A stretch of 64,000 bases of DNA from Doryteuthis pealeii. Its lineage: Eukaryota > Mollusca > Cephalopoda > Myopsida > Loliginidae. Of this stretch, positions 49,371 through 61,424 are shown one piece after another. Below the pieces are notes generated by a model that was not told the DNA's origin, did not search any database, and was given only the letters and a program-made list of their open reading frames with translations. Each line of letters starts with the position of its first letter. The stretch's first letter is position 1. The DNA lies in contig CM042151.1 in the NCBI GenBank assembly GCA_023376005.1, forward strand, positions 80,892,199 through 80,956,198, in the 5' to 3' direction. Made by a program: the position numbers and the translations under genes.

Positions 49371-49575
49371 AACTGCATCTTATGGTAAGGCTCCAGTTAT
49401 GAAGCCATTGAGGAGTGTGTAAAATTTTCCTGTAAAAAAGTAAGTAAAAATTTCCTGCAAAAAGACTACATGGCGTAGCCAAAACATGTAAAAAAAACAA
49501 CACAACAAGGATACGTGCACTGAATAGTTGTTCAGGTCCCAGACTAAAAATCTGGATATTTTGAAAAAAAAGAAT
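49370..49575 (+). repeat. Dispersed repeat D, left part (interrupted)
   Basis: Aligns with 60670-60845 (cagttatgaagccattgagg against aaagttatggaggcc; cccagactaaaaatctggat against ccccagagtgaaaatctacg). It is split from its right part by the solo LTR. Confidence 0.65.
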
Positions 49576-50313
49576 TGTTATATACCCCTTATTAAAGTTT
49601 GACTTTTTATATCCCAGTTTATAAAAAGTGTAACTGTGAGTTCTTTAAGCGAGAATAAAAACAAGTCAACACACTCTGGTAACAGGATAAGAACTGAATT
49701 TTTATTTCAAAGATTGGCGCCCGTCAGTCTATGTATGAGTGCGCATGTCCGGAAATGAATCCTTTATTTATCAGGTTATAACACCCCTTTACTCAATATC
49801 TTGGATATATAATGGAGAGAGGAGAGAGACTGATTGAGAGATGATGAGATGGAGATGATGGTTCTTACTTGTTAATATTCTGCTTACTGGTTACTTCGTC
49901 TAACTCCGCCACCATCTTCTTTTGTTGATCTGTTTTCTCAGGCTGATTCATCTGGGATTGCTTTTCTGTGTTGGGCTGGTCATTCTTGTTTGAATTAATC
50001 AATTAACAAGACTTGGGTATTTATGATAAAGCTTTTATTTCACAATCCTGCGTGTATTCATTTGCCGCGGATTGAGACCGGCTCGGGTGAGTGACCCACA
50101 GTTCCACTCACTCTGAATTCTCTGCCATATCTCACTATCTCACTCCTAATCGCGTTCTTTCTTAAAGGGTCAAATAAAAGTTTACTAACCGCCAATAACT
50201 GTCTGGTAACTTTCCATGGACCCCGTCATTCTATATATCCAACAGACCCTAATCAAAATATTCTAACTACAGGTATGTACATAATTTATAAGCTGCTTAC
50301 TAATTATGTAACA
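49576..50313 (+). mobile_element. Solo LTR, 738 bp
   Basis: Starts TGTTATATACCCC and ends TTATGTAACA, with inverted TGTTA/TAACA ends, flanked by GAAT at 49572-49575 and 50314-50317. The related uninterrupted repeat at 60600-61062 has a single gaat at the same point, which shows an empty site. A TATA-like tttataaaaagtg near 49620 and an AATAAAA near 49655 are consistent with an LTR. There is no internal region, so it is a solo LTR. A 4-bp duplication favours a gypsy-type element. Orientation is inferred from the signals. Confidence 0.82.
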
Positions 50314-50560
50314 GAATAACTTATGTCCTTTTAGTCTTCCATAAAAGAAAGAACTATTGTTAGTAATATTTTTAAAATACATAAAAATCTCAGAAAATAT
50401 GTTGCAAAATTGTGTATTTTTAAACTTACATTTTTAGATATATTAAATAGAATTTTATTTTTGGTGAATATATTGACTTCAACATGGATACTTTTTTTAA
50501 AATTCACTATTAGATTTTTAAGTGAATAGAAATGTCAATGAAATGGACAAAATATTGGAA
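50314..50560 (+). repeat. Dispersed repeat D, right part
   Basis: Matches 60846-61062: gaataacttatgtcc, cttccat, attgttagtaata, aaaaatctc, gaaaatatgttg and tttttagata blocks in order. Confidence 0.65.
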
Positions 50561-50569
50561 TTTATTTAA

Positions 50570-51290
50570 ACACATGTGCGAATAGCCAAATAAGTCAATC
50601 ATGACCCTCCTGGAGGTCATATGAGGCTGGTTACAAATGTACGGATTCCAAAGGTCTTCCACTTTATCTCTTTGACACTGGTTAAGAACACGTCTCTCCT
50701 GTCACTACTAGCCCACTGTCCAATATAATAAGATATCGCTTCGTGATAGAGCTCAAGATAGTGACATCAAAGCTATACATCCCATCACCAAAGGGCACAG
50801 AGCCAACAACCTAATCACCTACTACAATTTAAACCGGACTGCATGTTAACGAATTACCAGAAAATTTAACCTGCAGATAAGTTCCAGCAGGCATATCATC
50901 TGCAAACCTAGCCAAACCTAAATATTCAAAATTTAAATTTGAATTGCCATTGCTTATTTTGTACATTGTTTCTACCAAATTATATATCTCATTATAATGG
51001 AGATTGTGTCTGTAACCAAAACTATATCAGTACCTAAGTCATAATTCCCTTAGTTACATACGTCACATTCTTCATGGTTTTATTCTAAAAATATTAAAAC
51101 CCCAATTATTAATAAAATTGATTTATATCATTTATATTGTTAGCCTTATCTAAACACTAATAACATGCAATTGTATTTATATATACAACAAGATAGAAGT
51201 TTCCAGTATAAATGGGAAGGCTTATTTGCTTATTGATATCAAAGATTTGATTTTTAATAAATGTTTTTGATATTTTTGATTTTTAATTAT
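50570..51290. other. No gene seen
   Basis: Moderate-complexity stretch at 50600-50900 without stable coding frames or recognised repeat. A short block near 50998-51050 resembles 41640-41700. Confidence 0.45.
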
Positions 51291-51302
51291 TTGGTTTCAT
51301 CT

Positions 51303-51494
51303 TAATGAATATGATAAAAAATCTCTTCAATAAATCTTAAAAGAAATCCATTAACAAGAAGAACTATTTTCATTCTTTACTTCCTATTTTAACTACTTAG
51401 TTAAAATAGAAAGTAAAGAATAAAATTAGTTACTTCTTCTTGGTAATGGATTTCTTTTAAGATTTATTGAAGAGATTTTTTATCATATTCATTT
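51303..51494. mobile_element. Hairpin MITE, about 190 bp
   Basis: Arms of about 93 bp: aatgaatatgataaaaaatc and onward is the reverse complement of the right side ending gattttttatcatattcatt, meeting at ttttaactacttagttaaaa. There are a few mismatches. No coding capacity. Confidence 0.88.
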
Positions 51495-51879
51495 AGTAAT
51501 GAAAGCCAGGAGTGATGGAAGAGTATGTTTCAGTTGTTCTATTTGGCAATTATAACCTCCTCTGTTTCAAAACTTTTTATCTGCATTCTTATTTAGTTTC
51601 ATTAGCCTTTCTAATTTAATATAATATTTTATTACAATAAAACTTACATGATTGCACCCGGAGAATACATATATTTGCTAGTTCTTGCAATATTGGTATA
51701 ATAATTTTTTTATAATATCAAAAGATTGTTGTGTTCCTTTCTTCAAAAGCTTTACTCTTTGTTTGCAGTGCATTTATGTATGGTTTATTCTCCTACAAAT
51801 GTTAGGGTTTTAAACAGTGTTTCTCCCAGGGGTAAAATTCCACACAATAATGCATAAAAGGGGTAGGCATTTACCCAAC

Positions 51880-52500
51880 CTATTCATCATAGATAATTTT
51901 TTTTTATAAACTCATGTTTTTCTATTTAACCCATCTATTCAGCATAGGTAGTTTGGTTGAAATAAAATTCAAAATAAAACAAAATTCATTCTTAGTGGAT
52001 ACTCAATTTTTTTAATAAACTCATGTTTTTTTATTTAACCCATCGATGTGACCCTAAGAGGTACTAGCACTCCGGGTCAGAGTGGACCTGGGAGCAATTG
52101 TGATGAAGGGGTGCTCCACATTCCCCTGATCTCCAGAACTGGAACCTCACCATCAGGTAGAGTTTAACGTCTAGCACCCATATGATAAAAAGGACTTGGA
52201 GTTGTCATAGGGGCAATAGGGTTGAGGCAATCATATAGGTGCTAGGGCTTGACATTTCCAGCCGATTGACCAGAGGAGTTTCTACGACCACCCATCTAGT
52301 AAGGGACTAAGTAGAGTGTTGCCTGTCATGGACTGCTCATCCCCCAGGATTCCATTCTTAATGCAGAAGTGCAATCGGTGTATTCTAATGCCCCAGTTGA
52401 CACGGCGGTCAGCAAAGGTAGGAAGTAACCCAAGGCTGCAAAAAAATTCTGGGGAATCCAGCAAGAATTGAACTTGTTATTTAGTAGTAATGCATAAAGA
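51880..52500 (+). repeat. Composite dispersed repeat
   Basis: Two short direct copies of ataaactcatgttttt plus tatttaacccat (51906 and 52015) are followed by a block with gtgaccctaagaggtactag and ctccgggtcagagtgga, shared with 11205-11350, 31880-32010 and 62925-62955. The remainder to 52500 is GC-richer and unassigned. Confidence 0.5.
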
Positions 52501-52679
52501 GGTAGTATATTTGTAATTAGACATGTTTAACTTTAGGAATTATGACTTTGGATAATTTGCACACTCTGCTGTTTATTCTATTTACTATTTTTTTAAAGGT
52601 TGGTTGATCTTTAATGGCATATCAATCTTTGTGGGTTATTTAAGGCCAAATCTTGTTTTTATTTTATATATATGTATTT

Positions 52680-52945
52680 ACCCAACCGCTTCACATGAGC
52701 AGGATGCAACATGAGGTCAATTTTTTAAGTGGAGTTTATCAGAGATTTTCCATTTCCTAGACAAGTTGCCATACCAACTTTAAAGAGCCCAGTTTGCCCT
52801 ACTATTTTATTCATAACGGGAGGGAGAATAGTTGGATTCATACCTTTCCAGAGGGTATTAGCACTGTGAAATGCAAACAGCTTCATCCCAGATTTAAACA
52901 TCTTGCAATAACCATTCCCTACAGTGATAACCATTACACAATGAG
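52680..52945 (-). mobile_element. tRNA-headed SINE, family B
   Basis: Minus-strand copy. Tail at cccaaccgcttcacatgagc; body blocks (cctagacaagttgcc, attcataacgggaggg); head near 52930 with cagtgataaccattacac. Its left end adjoins a (TA)n run. Confidence 0.7.
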
Positions 52946-52953
52946 CCCCTTCT

Positions 52954-52959
<6 letters not shown>

Positions 52960-53002
<43 letters not shown>
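52960..53002. repeat. (TA)n microsatellite
   Basis: Long TA run at the head side of a family B SINE. Confidence 0.92.
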
Positions 53003-53003
<1 letters not shown>

Positions 53004-53339
53004 TTGTTTAACTTCACATAAATTGGTAGAAATAGCTTTCATTAACTTCATGTGCATTAATGAATTAGCAGAAATACTTTTTTTATATTGGCTGGTTATT
53101 TTGTTTAATGGCATATCATAATCCCTATTGGTTATTTAATGCCAAAACCTTTTTTTATATGTATATATGATTCATTTAACTTCATTTATATCAATAAATT
53201 GGTAGAAATATTTTTTAAACTTGTTGATTGGTTATTTTGTTTGATGGCATATCAACTCTAGTGAGCCACCCAATGCAAAATATTGTCTTTTTGTGTATAT
53301 GATTTGTAAGTGAATAATTTGTTGGTAATTATCTTTGGT

Positions 53340-54049
53340 TTGGTTTTATAAATAGGTAGAAATAATTTTCATTAACTCAATGTGCATAAATATATTGGTA
53401 GAAATTATTTTATGTTAGATTTTTCATTAACTTCATGTGTATAAATAGATTGTTAGAAATTATTTATGTTAGATTTTTCATTAACTTCATGTGTATAAAT
53501 AGATTGTTAGAAATTATTTTATGTTAGATTTTTCATTAACTTCATGTGTATAAATAGATTGTTAGAAATTATTTATGTTAGATTTTTCATTAACTTCATG
53601 TGTATAAATAGATTGTTAGAAATTATTTTATGTTAGATTTTTCATTAACTTCATGTGTATAAATAGATTGTTAGAAATTATTTTATGTTGGATTTTTCAT
53701 TAACTTCATGTGTATAAATAGATTGTTAGAAATTATTTTATGTTAGATTTTTCATTAACTTCATGTGTATAAATAGATTGTTAGAAATTATTTTATGTTA
53801 GATTTTCATTAACTTCATGTGTATAAATAGATTGTTAGAAATTATTTTATGTTAGATTTTTCATTAACTTCATGTGTATAAATAGATTGTTAGAAATTAT
53901 TTTATGTTAGATTTTTCATTAACTTATGTGTATAAATAGATTGTTAGAAATTATTTTATGTTAGATTTTTCATTAACTTCATGTGTATAAATAGATTGTT
54001 AGAAATTATTTTATGTTAGATTTTCATTAACTTCATGTGTATAAATGGA
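53340..54049 (+). repeat. 55-bp minisatellite, about 12 units
   Basis: Twelve copies of a 55-bp unit (cattaacttcatgtgtataa, atagattgttagaaattatt, ttatgttagattttt) run head to tail from about 53411 to 54049, with only one or two indels each. A less perfect unit is at 53371, and scattered diverged units lie at about 53010-53060 and 53170-53210. 55 is not a multiple of three, so it is non-coding. Confidence 0.95.
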
Positions 54050-54159
54050 TTGAACTTGTAGCCTAGAAATAACTGTCACTGTCCAATTGGACCCATGGCT
54101 TCGTGGATATATGCATTGAGCTAATACAGTAAAAAAAAAAGTTTCCCAAGTTCGAAGAG

Positions 54160-54265
54160 AGGGTTCATGAGTCCGGCAAAAAATACCTGAAGAAAGCCAC
54201 ATGGTACATCAACTGAAATGTTGTGCAGATAACAATAAAGATGAGGGCAATAGTCCAAATAATTC
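54160..54265 (+). repeat. Hairpin retroelement tail
   Basis: gagtccggcaaaaaatacct, gaagaaagccacatgg, caactgaaatgttgtgca, aacaataaagatga: same layout as 32260-32360, but the stem is decayed. Confidence 0.5.
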
Positions 54266-54312
54266 AAATAATAAAAAGATCAAATAATTCACAAGGAAAT
54301 TCTAAAGGATGG

Positions 54313-54584
54313 TTATGAATATTTACTTTTAAATTTAAATTGTGTATATTGATATTTATAAACTTCAACAGAACATTTGGTCATAAAAGAGAGAAATTTG
54401 ACAGAATTATGTTTTCTCTCTTGTATGAATTTTCTTATGTTTTTAAATTTTGAGTTTGAAAAAGTTAAATTACAAACATCACAAGAATATGCTTCTTTTC
54501 CTGAGTGATTTCGTTTATAATACATCAAATGCGACTGATCTGAAAAAGAAGACTCATACAATTCACAAGAGTATGGCTTCTCAC
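54313..54584 (-). pseudogene. Zinc-finger gene fragment (fingers 7'-8' and tail)
   Basis: Minus-strand copy of the last two fingers of the 55.6-kb gene (C-E-L-Y-E-S-S-F, C-D-V-C-N-L-T-F), then a tail rich in K/S/F up to 54313. The second finger-7 cysteine is replaced by Tyr, a His is replaced by Asn, and 8' has lost spacing, so binding function is doubtful. Its first base pairs adjoin LINE B, whose target duplication TTCTCAC is at 54578-54584. Confidence 0.85.
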
Positions 54585-55597
<1,013 letters not shown>

Positions 55598-55610
<13 letters not shown>

Positions 55611-56293
55611 TGTATTTTCTTATGTTTTTTAAAATTTGAGTTGTTTGAAAAAGTTAAATTACAAACATCACAAGAATATGCTTCCTTCCCTGAGTGAATT
55701 CGTTTATGATACATCAAGTGTGACTGATCTGAAAAAGAAGACTCACACAATTCACAAGAGTATGGTTTCTCACCAGTGTGTATTCTTATATGGGTTTTTA
55801 AATGTGAACTTGTAGAAAATGCTGATGCACACACTTCACATGAAAATGGTTTCTCTCCAGTGTGTGTTCGCATGTGTACAACTAAGTGAGAGTTTCGTGA
55901 AAAGGAAGCTTCACACACTTTACAAGAAAATGGCTTTTCACCTGTGTGTGTTCGTTTGTGAGAAACCAAATGTGATTTATCTGAAAAGGAATAGCCACAA
56001 ATTTCACAAGAATAAGGTTTCTCTCCAGTGTGTATCCGTATGTGTCTTTTCAAGTGTGAATTATCTGGAAATGCAGATCCACACATTTCACATGAATATG
56101 GTTTCTCTCCAGTGTGCTTACGAATGTGTATTTTCAAAGCCGATGATCTGGAAAATGCAGAACCACACACTTCACATGTATATGGTTTCTCTCTAGTGTG
56201 TGTTCGCATGTGTCTTTCTAACTTTGAATTGTTCAGAAATGGAGATCCACAAACTTCACAGTGATAATCTTTTTCCCTAGCATATTTGTCCAT
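55598..56293 (-). CDS. C2H2 zinc-finger protein, 8 fingers
   Basis: 231 residues from ATG 56293 (MDKYAREKDYHCEVCG) to TAG at 55600-55598. Eight C-x2-C-x12-H-x3-H fingers are joined by HTGEKP linkers; the linker after finger 1 is HTREKP and after finger 7 HSGKEAY. No other domain. The frame stays open further upstream to the splice acceptor at 56361-56363 (24 more codons, no stop), so the real protein may start in an earlier exon. The final residues HSDR and the stop come from the junction with a LINE fragment; the copied fragment nearby shows a different, longer tail, so the original C-terminus has probably been replaced. Likely nuclear DNA-binding. Confidence 0.9.
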
Positions 56294-56356
56294 CGTTTCC
56301 AATATAAACTTATACTCATTCAAATTCAAAATGTTCAGAAACAATTTTGCACGGGA

Positions 56357-56407
56357 ACATCTGAAAACAAAAGAAAATATGAATAAATCATAATATTTCA
56401 GTAAATA
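56357..56407 (-). other. Splice acceptor region, copy 1 (51 bp)
   Basis: Minus strand contains ttcttttgttttcag at the exon edge (cag at 56363-56361). The 51 bp starting acatctgaaaac on the plus strand are exactly repeated at 56653-56703. Confidence 0.8.
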
Positions 56408-56568
56408 ACATCACATATGTTATATGTTATCTATTTGTTATATATATATATGTTTTATATATATGTTTATATGTTTTATATATATGTTTTACATATATAT
56501 ATATATATATATATTTTATATATATGTTTATATGTTTTAAATATATGTTTTATATATATTTTTATATG

Positions 56569-56606
<38 letters not shown>

Positions 56607-56652
56607 TATATATATGTTTATATGTTTTATATATGTTATATATGATTAATTT
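56408..56652. repeat. AT-rich microsatellite (tatatgttt/TA type)
   Basis: Irregular repeats of tatatatgttt with long TA runs, lying between two exact 51-bp repeats. Confidence 0.9.
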
Positions 56653-56703
56653 ACATCTGAAAACAAAAGAAAATATGAATAAATCATAATATTTCAGTAA
56701 ATA
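56653..56703 (-). other. Splice acceptor region, copy 2 (51 bp)
   Basis: Exact repeat of 56357-56407, 296 bp upstream. It keeps the same pyrimidine tract and cag (rc 56657-56659) but is followed by ATGTAAATT, whose second in-frame codon after ATG is TAA. It could act as an alternative 3' splice site. Confidence 0.8.
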
Positions 56704-56725
56704 GATGATATTGTTTTAAGTACTA

Positions 56726-57121
56726 CACACTTGTGCAAATTAATTGAAACAACTGTGTTAGTTTCCTTTATTTCCCCACTGTGACAGGGTGTTATTGATT
56801 TCAATTTTTCCTCAGATTAGTTCAATTACGGTGGTGTGCATTAATATGAACATATTTTGGGGGGTATGATGAAATTTGTTTTGCCTTGAAAAATATTGCA
56901 TCATCTGTGTTTACATTAGATATTTATCACGCTCAGACACTATTGTCTTGACTGTCAATTAGTTGTCCTATGGCTATTGTCTGTGATGGAAATTACTCCA
57001 AGGAAGCATAAAAAAAATTGTAATGCTACACAAACACACAGGCAAGCCTTACAGTAAGATCACTTATATTATAATAATAATGGAATTATTTGTTTTCTTT
57101 CAATTAATTTGCACAAGGGTT
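56726..57121. mobile_element. Tc1/mariner-type MITE, 396 bp
   Basis: TIRs cttgtgcaaattaattg (left) and caattaatttgcacaag (right) with TA at 56724-56725 and 57122-57123. No transposase frame. Confidence 0.85.
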
Positions 57122-57589
57122 TACTAATTTTAAGAATCAGTATTTCTAGAATAATCTCTTGAACTTTTATGATTAAATGTTTCCATTTCTCAATAAGTAC
57201 AATCCTATTAGGAAATGAAGAGATCTAAAAAATAAAGTTTAAGAATGGAAAAGAAAGAAACCTCTGTCTTTTTTCAAAAAGTTCAAAAAGCTGCTGACAG
57301 CAAGAGTTAAAAAAAAAATTCAAATTATAAAACAAACACTGTAACCATATAGACACTGTTGTATTATGGCTCATCTGTTAAGGGGCATGGTGTTTCTTTC
57401 CAAAAAGACTCTGTTGTAGTTTTTTTCCGTGGTAACCCTGAGAGCTTAGACATGCTCCGGGGTCGATCTCATCCACGCAGAATTAAATCATGAGCTAGAT
57501 AAATAATAAAGGCTTGATCAAGCAAACATAAGTATTGTTAGTTTATGAAATATAAAAACAAGCAATACCCAGACCATCCCAGAAGTTAG

Positions 57590-57790
57590 AAGAATTAGCA
57601 AAGAAGAAAATTAACCCCAGAAGAAGGAAAGTCAACTAGACAAGATAGTAGGAATCAGTCAGCAAGGACCAGCAACAAGCAAGCGAAGTTAATAAATATT
57701 ACAGTAAAACCATCTGCAATCTACTCTAATCTCTCTCTCTCTCTCTCTATTACGTGAGATGAACTCTCACCATTTATATTCCCAATGTTT
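57590..57790 (+). repeat. Direct repeat unit 1
   Basis: About 200 bp with agcaaagaagaaaat, cagaagaagga, caactagacaaga, a (CT)n run and gagatgaactctcacca. Repeated at 57960-58155. Confidence 0.75.
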
Positions 57791-57959
57791 GGTATATAAC
57801 AGTGAATAGTGAACCTTTAAATATCCCATCATAGACGTATAGAATACCAGGAAAATTTGTTAGGCAAAGAATCAAGTAATTCTGATAAACAAATGAATCA
57901 GGATGCTTTTGCTTAAGTTATTGTCTAATTAAGTATTGAACAGACACATTGCTGAAAAA

Positions 57960-58086
57960 TTTAGCAAAGAAGAAAATCAACCCCCAGAAGAAGGAATGTC
58001 AACTAGACAAGACAATGGTGGCCAGACGGAATAGCAGGAACCAGCAACAAGTAATAAAGTAAGACAATCTCCAATCTAATGTAATG

Positions 58087-58121
<35 letters not shown>

Positions 58122-58155
58122 ACTATCACCGAGATGAACTCTCACCACGATTATA
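57960..58155 (+). repeat. Direct repeat unit 2
   Basis: Second copy of 57590-57790 with a longer (CT)n run at 58090-58119. The pair could be a remnant of LTR ends or a local duplication. Confidence 0.75.
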
Positions 58156-58189
58156 TACACCCAAGTAAAAAGGGATATATAACACAAGA

Positions 58190-58480
58190 TTTATCATGGT
58201 TTAATGATTAGAGTCATTGGAAATGGACTTGTCGAGGCGAGTTCAAATCCTGAACGAGGCTGTTTACATTTCATATAGTGTTAATACCCTTGGGAAAGGT
58301 ATGAATCCAACTATTCTCCCTCCAGTTATAGGTAAATAGTAGGACAGACTGGGCTCTATAATCTTGGTTAGGCAACCAGTCCAGAAGAAGGAAAACTCTG
58401 AATTCAAATCTGTTACTCCGTTTACAAAATTGACCTTGTGTCAGATCCTGATTGTGCAGAGGGGTTGGTAAATATATATA
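58190..58480 (+). mobile_element. tRNA-headed SINE, family B (best copy)
   Basis: Head: catggtttaatgattagag (A box) and gcgagttcaaatcctga (B box). Body: taatacccttgggaaaggta, aatagtaggacagactgggc, ggcaaccagtccag. Tail: gtgcagaggggttggtaaat then TA repeats. Promoter boxes are well kept. Confidence 0.8.
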
Positions 58481-58949
58481 CACAATTTATCATCTATTAT
58501 TTCTATTTTTTTAAGATTGTATTTATATTGACTATTCCTTCTAAAAAAAAAAATTCAATATTGTCAAAGGTGCATTATCTGAAATAAACTTAATTGTTAT
58601 TAAGAACACATCTTATGATATTTTTGTGTTAAAGCATGCAATTGTATTGTTTTCAAAAAAGTTTCTAAGATTTGTTTATTTCGCACGGAGACTTTCAAAA
58701 TAGCTACCGGCTTGGTTCAAAGTGAAAGTCAAGGGAGGTTACTCTAATTGCCTTATTTGCAAGGAATTTTGACAACTAAAGGTGAAAATTACCTTGGCAA
58801 ATTCCCTAAGTAGGGCAAGGTCTTCTGGATGCTAAGTAACAAAAATATTTAAAGAAAAAAAAATGTTTTTCCACTTGACTATTGTTTTTCAAAATGGGAC
58901 CCAAGTGATCCAAATATGCCTTTTATTTTTATTTATTTATTTCCTGGAT

Positions 58950-59105
58950 GAAGCTATAGTTCACATAGCGCTAATACCCTCGGGAAAGGTATGCATCCAT
59001 ATACTTTCCCTCCAGCTATGGGTAAATAGTAGGGCAGCCTGGGCTCTTTAACGTTGGTTAGGTAACCAGTCTAGGAGAAGGAAAACTCTGAATTCAAACC
59101 TGTCA
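58950..59105 (+). mobile_element. SINE family B, fragment
   Basis: Body only (taataccctcgggaaaggta, gggtaaatagtagggcag, ctaggagaaggaaaactc). The head is missing and the 3' end is replaced. Confidence 0.7.
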
Positions 59106-59179
59106 CTACTAGAATAGGCTCAGTCCTAATTAGTGATCTTAAAAAAAAAAAACATTTATTTTGCGAACATAAACTACAT

Positions 59180-59390
59180 GAAAGAAAGATAGAAAGAAAG
59201 AAAGAAAGAAAGAAAAACAGACAAACAAAAATGTCTATCTTTTTACATAAAAGCAGGTTCGAACGAAAAAAGAAAGAAAGAAAACAAACAAAAGACTAGT
59301 AAACAAAAAAACAAAAAAACAAAAAAACAGACAAACAAAAACGTCTATCTTTTTGCTTAAAAGCAGTGTCGAACGAAACTAAAGTGGAAT
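59180..59390 (+). repeat. (GAAA)n plus two-copy repeat
   Basis: GAAA repeat at 59183-59214. Then the block cagacaaacaaaaa..gtctatcttttt..taaaagcag..tcgaacgaa at 59217-59265 and again at 59329-59377, with A/C-rich spacer between. Confidence 0.85.
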
Positions 59391-59439
59391 TTCAAGTCGT
59401 GTTATTATTTATTTACATATTCAGGTTTTGCTTAGGCTA

Positions 59440-59570
59440 GCCTTGAACATAGGCTTCTTACAGTGCCTTCAGTTTCCTAGTCTGGTGGTCACCCATCTAA
59501 CTTCTGACCAGGCTGGTCGTTACTTAACTTCGGTGATCTCACAGGAACCGATGCCTGAATCGTAACTTAA
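59440..59570 (-). mobile_element. 5S-headed SINE
   Basis: On the minus strand, gagatcaccgaagttaagta, ccagcctggtcagaagttag and atgggtgaccacc closely match the 3' half of 5S rRNA including its internal promoter, followed by an actgaaggcactgtaagaag body. The 5' half of 5S is missing, so it is not a 5S gene. Confidence 0.75.
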
Positions 59571-59579
59571 CACCGCAAA

Positions 59580-60590
59580 TCTTGAAAACTAAGCAGAGCT
59601 AAGCTCTGCTGAGAGCTTAAATTTGGCAAAAGGCCGCACTTTTTAGGGGTATCCTATGAGGATCGACGTCACCATTCAACTAGAGAAGCCTGCCAGTCAT
59701 TACCTTACAACGAGGCTTCGAAATTTCAAAAGACAATAGCAAACGGCTAAAATTGCATTATTCTACCCTCTTATTATTTTGGGAGGTAAAATTATAAATA
59801 GAAAAACAGAGAAAATGATAGCGCAACTTACCGTTTAGATCTTGAATTAAGTCGTGTCATAAAAAAGCGGAGTATCTGTGTTATTGTTCAATCAATTAAG
59901 CTGGAAAGAACGGTATAGCAAAAGTTGCATTAAGAAACAACGACAAAATAAACATTAACATCGGAAAATATTCAAGCAGAATAAGAAACGCTTAATCGGT
60001 GTCGAACGTCATTGCGTTCCTTGTGACAAAACGTGCACAGGTGTGTGCATTATTTTCTTGGTTGATTTAAACGGCATGTTAGTCTGGCGTCATTTCATGC
60101 CTACAGGTTTGGTTAATTGCGTACATTGTACATTTATATTTACATTTTTATTTTGTGTAGTTGTTTCTTGAGTTTGTTTTCTTTGGACACGGTTAGAATC
60201 TGCCAATTTTGACGTCATAGGCGTATTTTACAAAATAAATTTAACCAGCCCATTGAAGAAAAAGAAAATGACCAAAAATCAGGGAATTATCCGATTTTAA
60301 TGAAATTTTCATTGTTGATTTATCAATGAATGAATTTTATAATGCAATTGTTATTTTATTTCAAAACTTTCTGATTTTTTTCAGGTCACTTAACTTATTT
60401 TGTTAAGTCGCGAAATATAGGTGGGGTTATATACTTTAGAAGCTAGTATAAATAAAAAGACAAAAAAAACGAAGAAATGAATAGAAAAATAAAAACATTT
60501 AAGGAAGCAACTATGGTAAAAAGTAAGTACCGAAAATCGGAAAAATAATGTAAATAAAAGTAAGAAAAATATTTAGAGATTTTTTTACTC
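59580..60590. other. No gene seen
   Basis: Contains a short hairpin near 59610 (agcagagctaagctctgct). Otherwise no repeat or coding frame identified. Confidence 0.45.
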
Positions 60591-60599
60591 TGATTTTTT

Positions 60600-61062
60600 A
60601 ATGATATGAAAATTAGGATGTCCAAATTTCAAGTTAGAGGGGGATAACTCATGTTTTTATTTGAAAAAAAAATGCTTTGCCTCAGTTGTTACTGGGAGCA
60701 AAGTTATGGAGGCCTAAATGTGTAAAATTTCATATAGAAAAGTTACAGTTTAACTAAAAAGCAGAAGAAAAAATAACAACATAAGGATTCGGAAGTTAAA
60801 CAGTTGTTGCTGTCCCCAGAGTGAAAATCTACGTATTTTGAACTAAAAAGGGGAATAACTCATGTTTTTACTTATCACTTAAATCTTCCATCAATGAATA
60901 ATTGTTAGTAATAATTTTTGAATATATAAAAATCTCTGAAAATATGTTGTGCAAAATTGCGGATTTTCAATCATATATTTTTAGATAGATTAAATAAATC
61001 TTGATTTATGGTAAAAATATTATGTACAACATAGCACCTTCCAGGTGTTTAAAATTAATGCG
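60600..61062 (+). repeat. Dispersed repeat D (uninterrupted copy)
   Basis: Paralogue of 49370-49575 plus 50314-50560 without the LTR. The block gataactcatgttttta/gaataactcatgttttta appears twice within it (60644 and 60852). Confidence 0.65.
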
Positions 61063-61104
61063 TTTTTAAGAGAAAAAAATAGGCCAATTGAATCAGTGAA
61101 AAAA

Positions 61105-61350
61105 AACGGATGAGTTCAAATGCTGGAGGAAGATGTTTGCATTTCACATAGTGCTAATACACATGGGTAAGGTATGCATCCAACTATTCTCCATCCAGCT
61201 ATGGGTAAATACTAGAGCAGACTGGGCTCTTTCAACTTTGTTAGACAACCAGTCTAGGAGAAGGAAAACTCTGAATTCAAACCTGTTAAACTGCACTTAA
61301 AAAATTGACCTTGTGTCATATCCTGCTCATACAGAGGGGTTAGTAAATCT
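61105..61350 (+). mobile_element. SINE family B copy
   Basis: Begins at the decayed B-box area (gatgagttcaaatgctgg). Body (taatacacatgggtaaggta, aaccagtctaggagaagg), tail (catacagaggggttagtaaa). Confidence 0.75.
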
Positions 61351-61424
61351 TTTATACTAGCTGAGTGAAGAATGTTTGTTTGCTAAAACCTTTTTTCTTA
61401 TTTAGTTTAATGACACAAAATTCA

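Noticed and set aside
59440..59570. Possible 5S rRNA gene
   Set aside because: Only the 3' half of 5S is present, fused to a repeat body; so a SINE or fragment.
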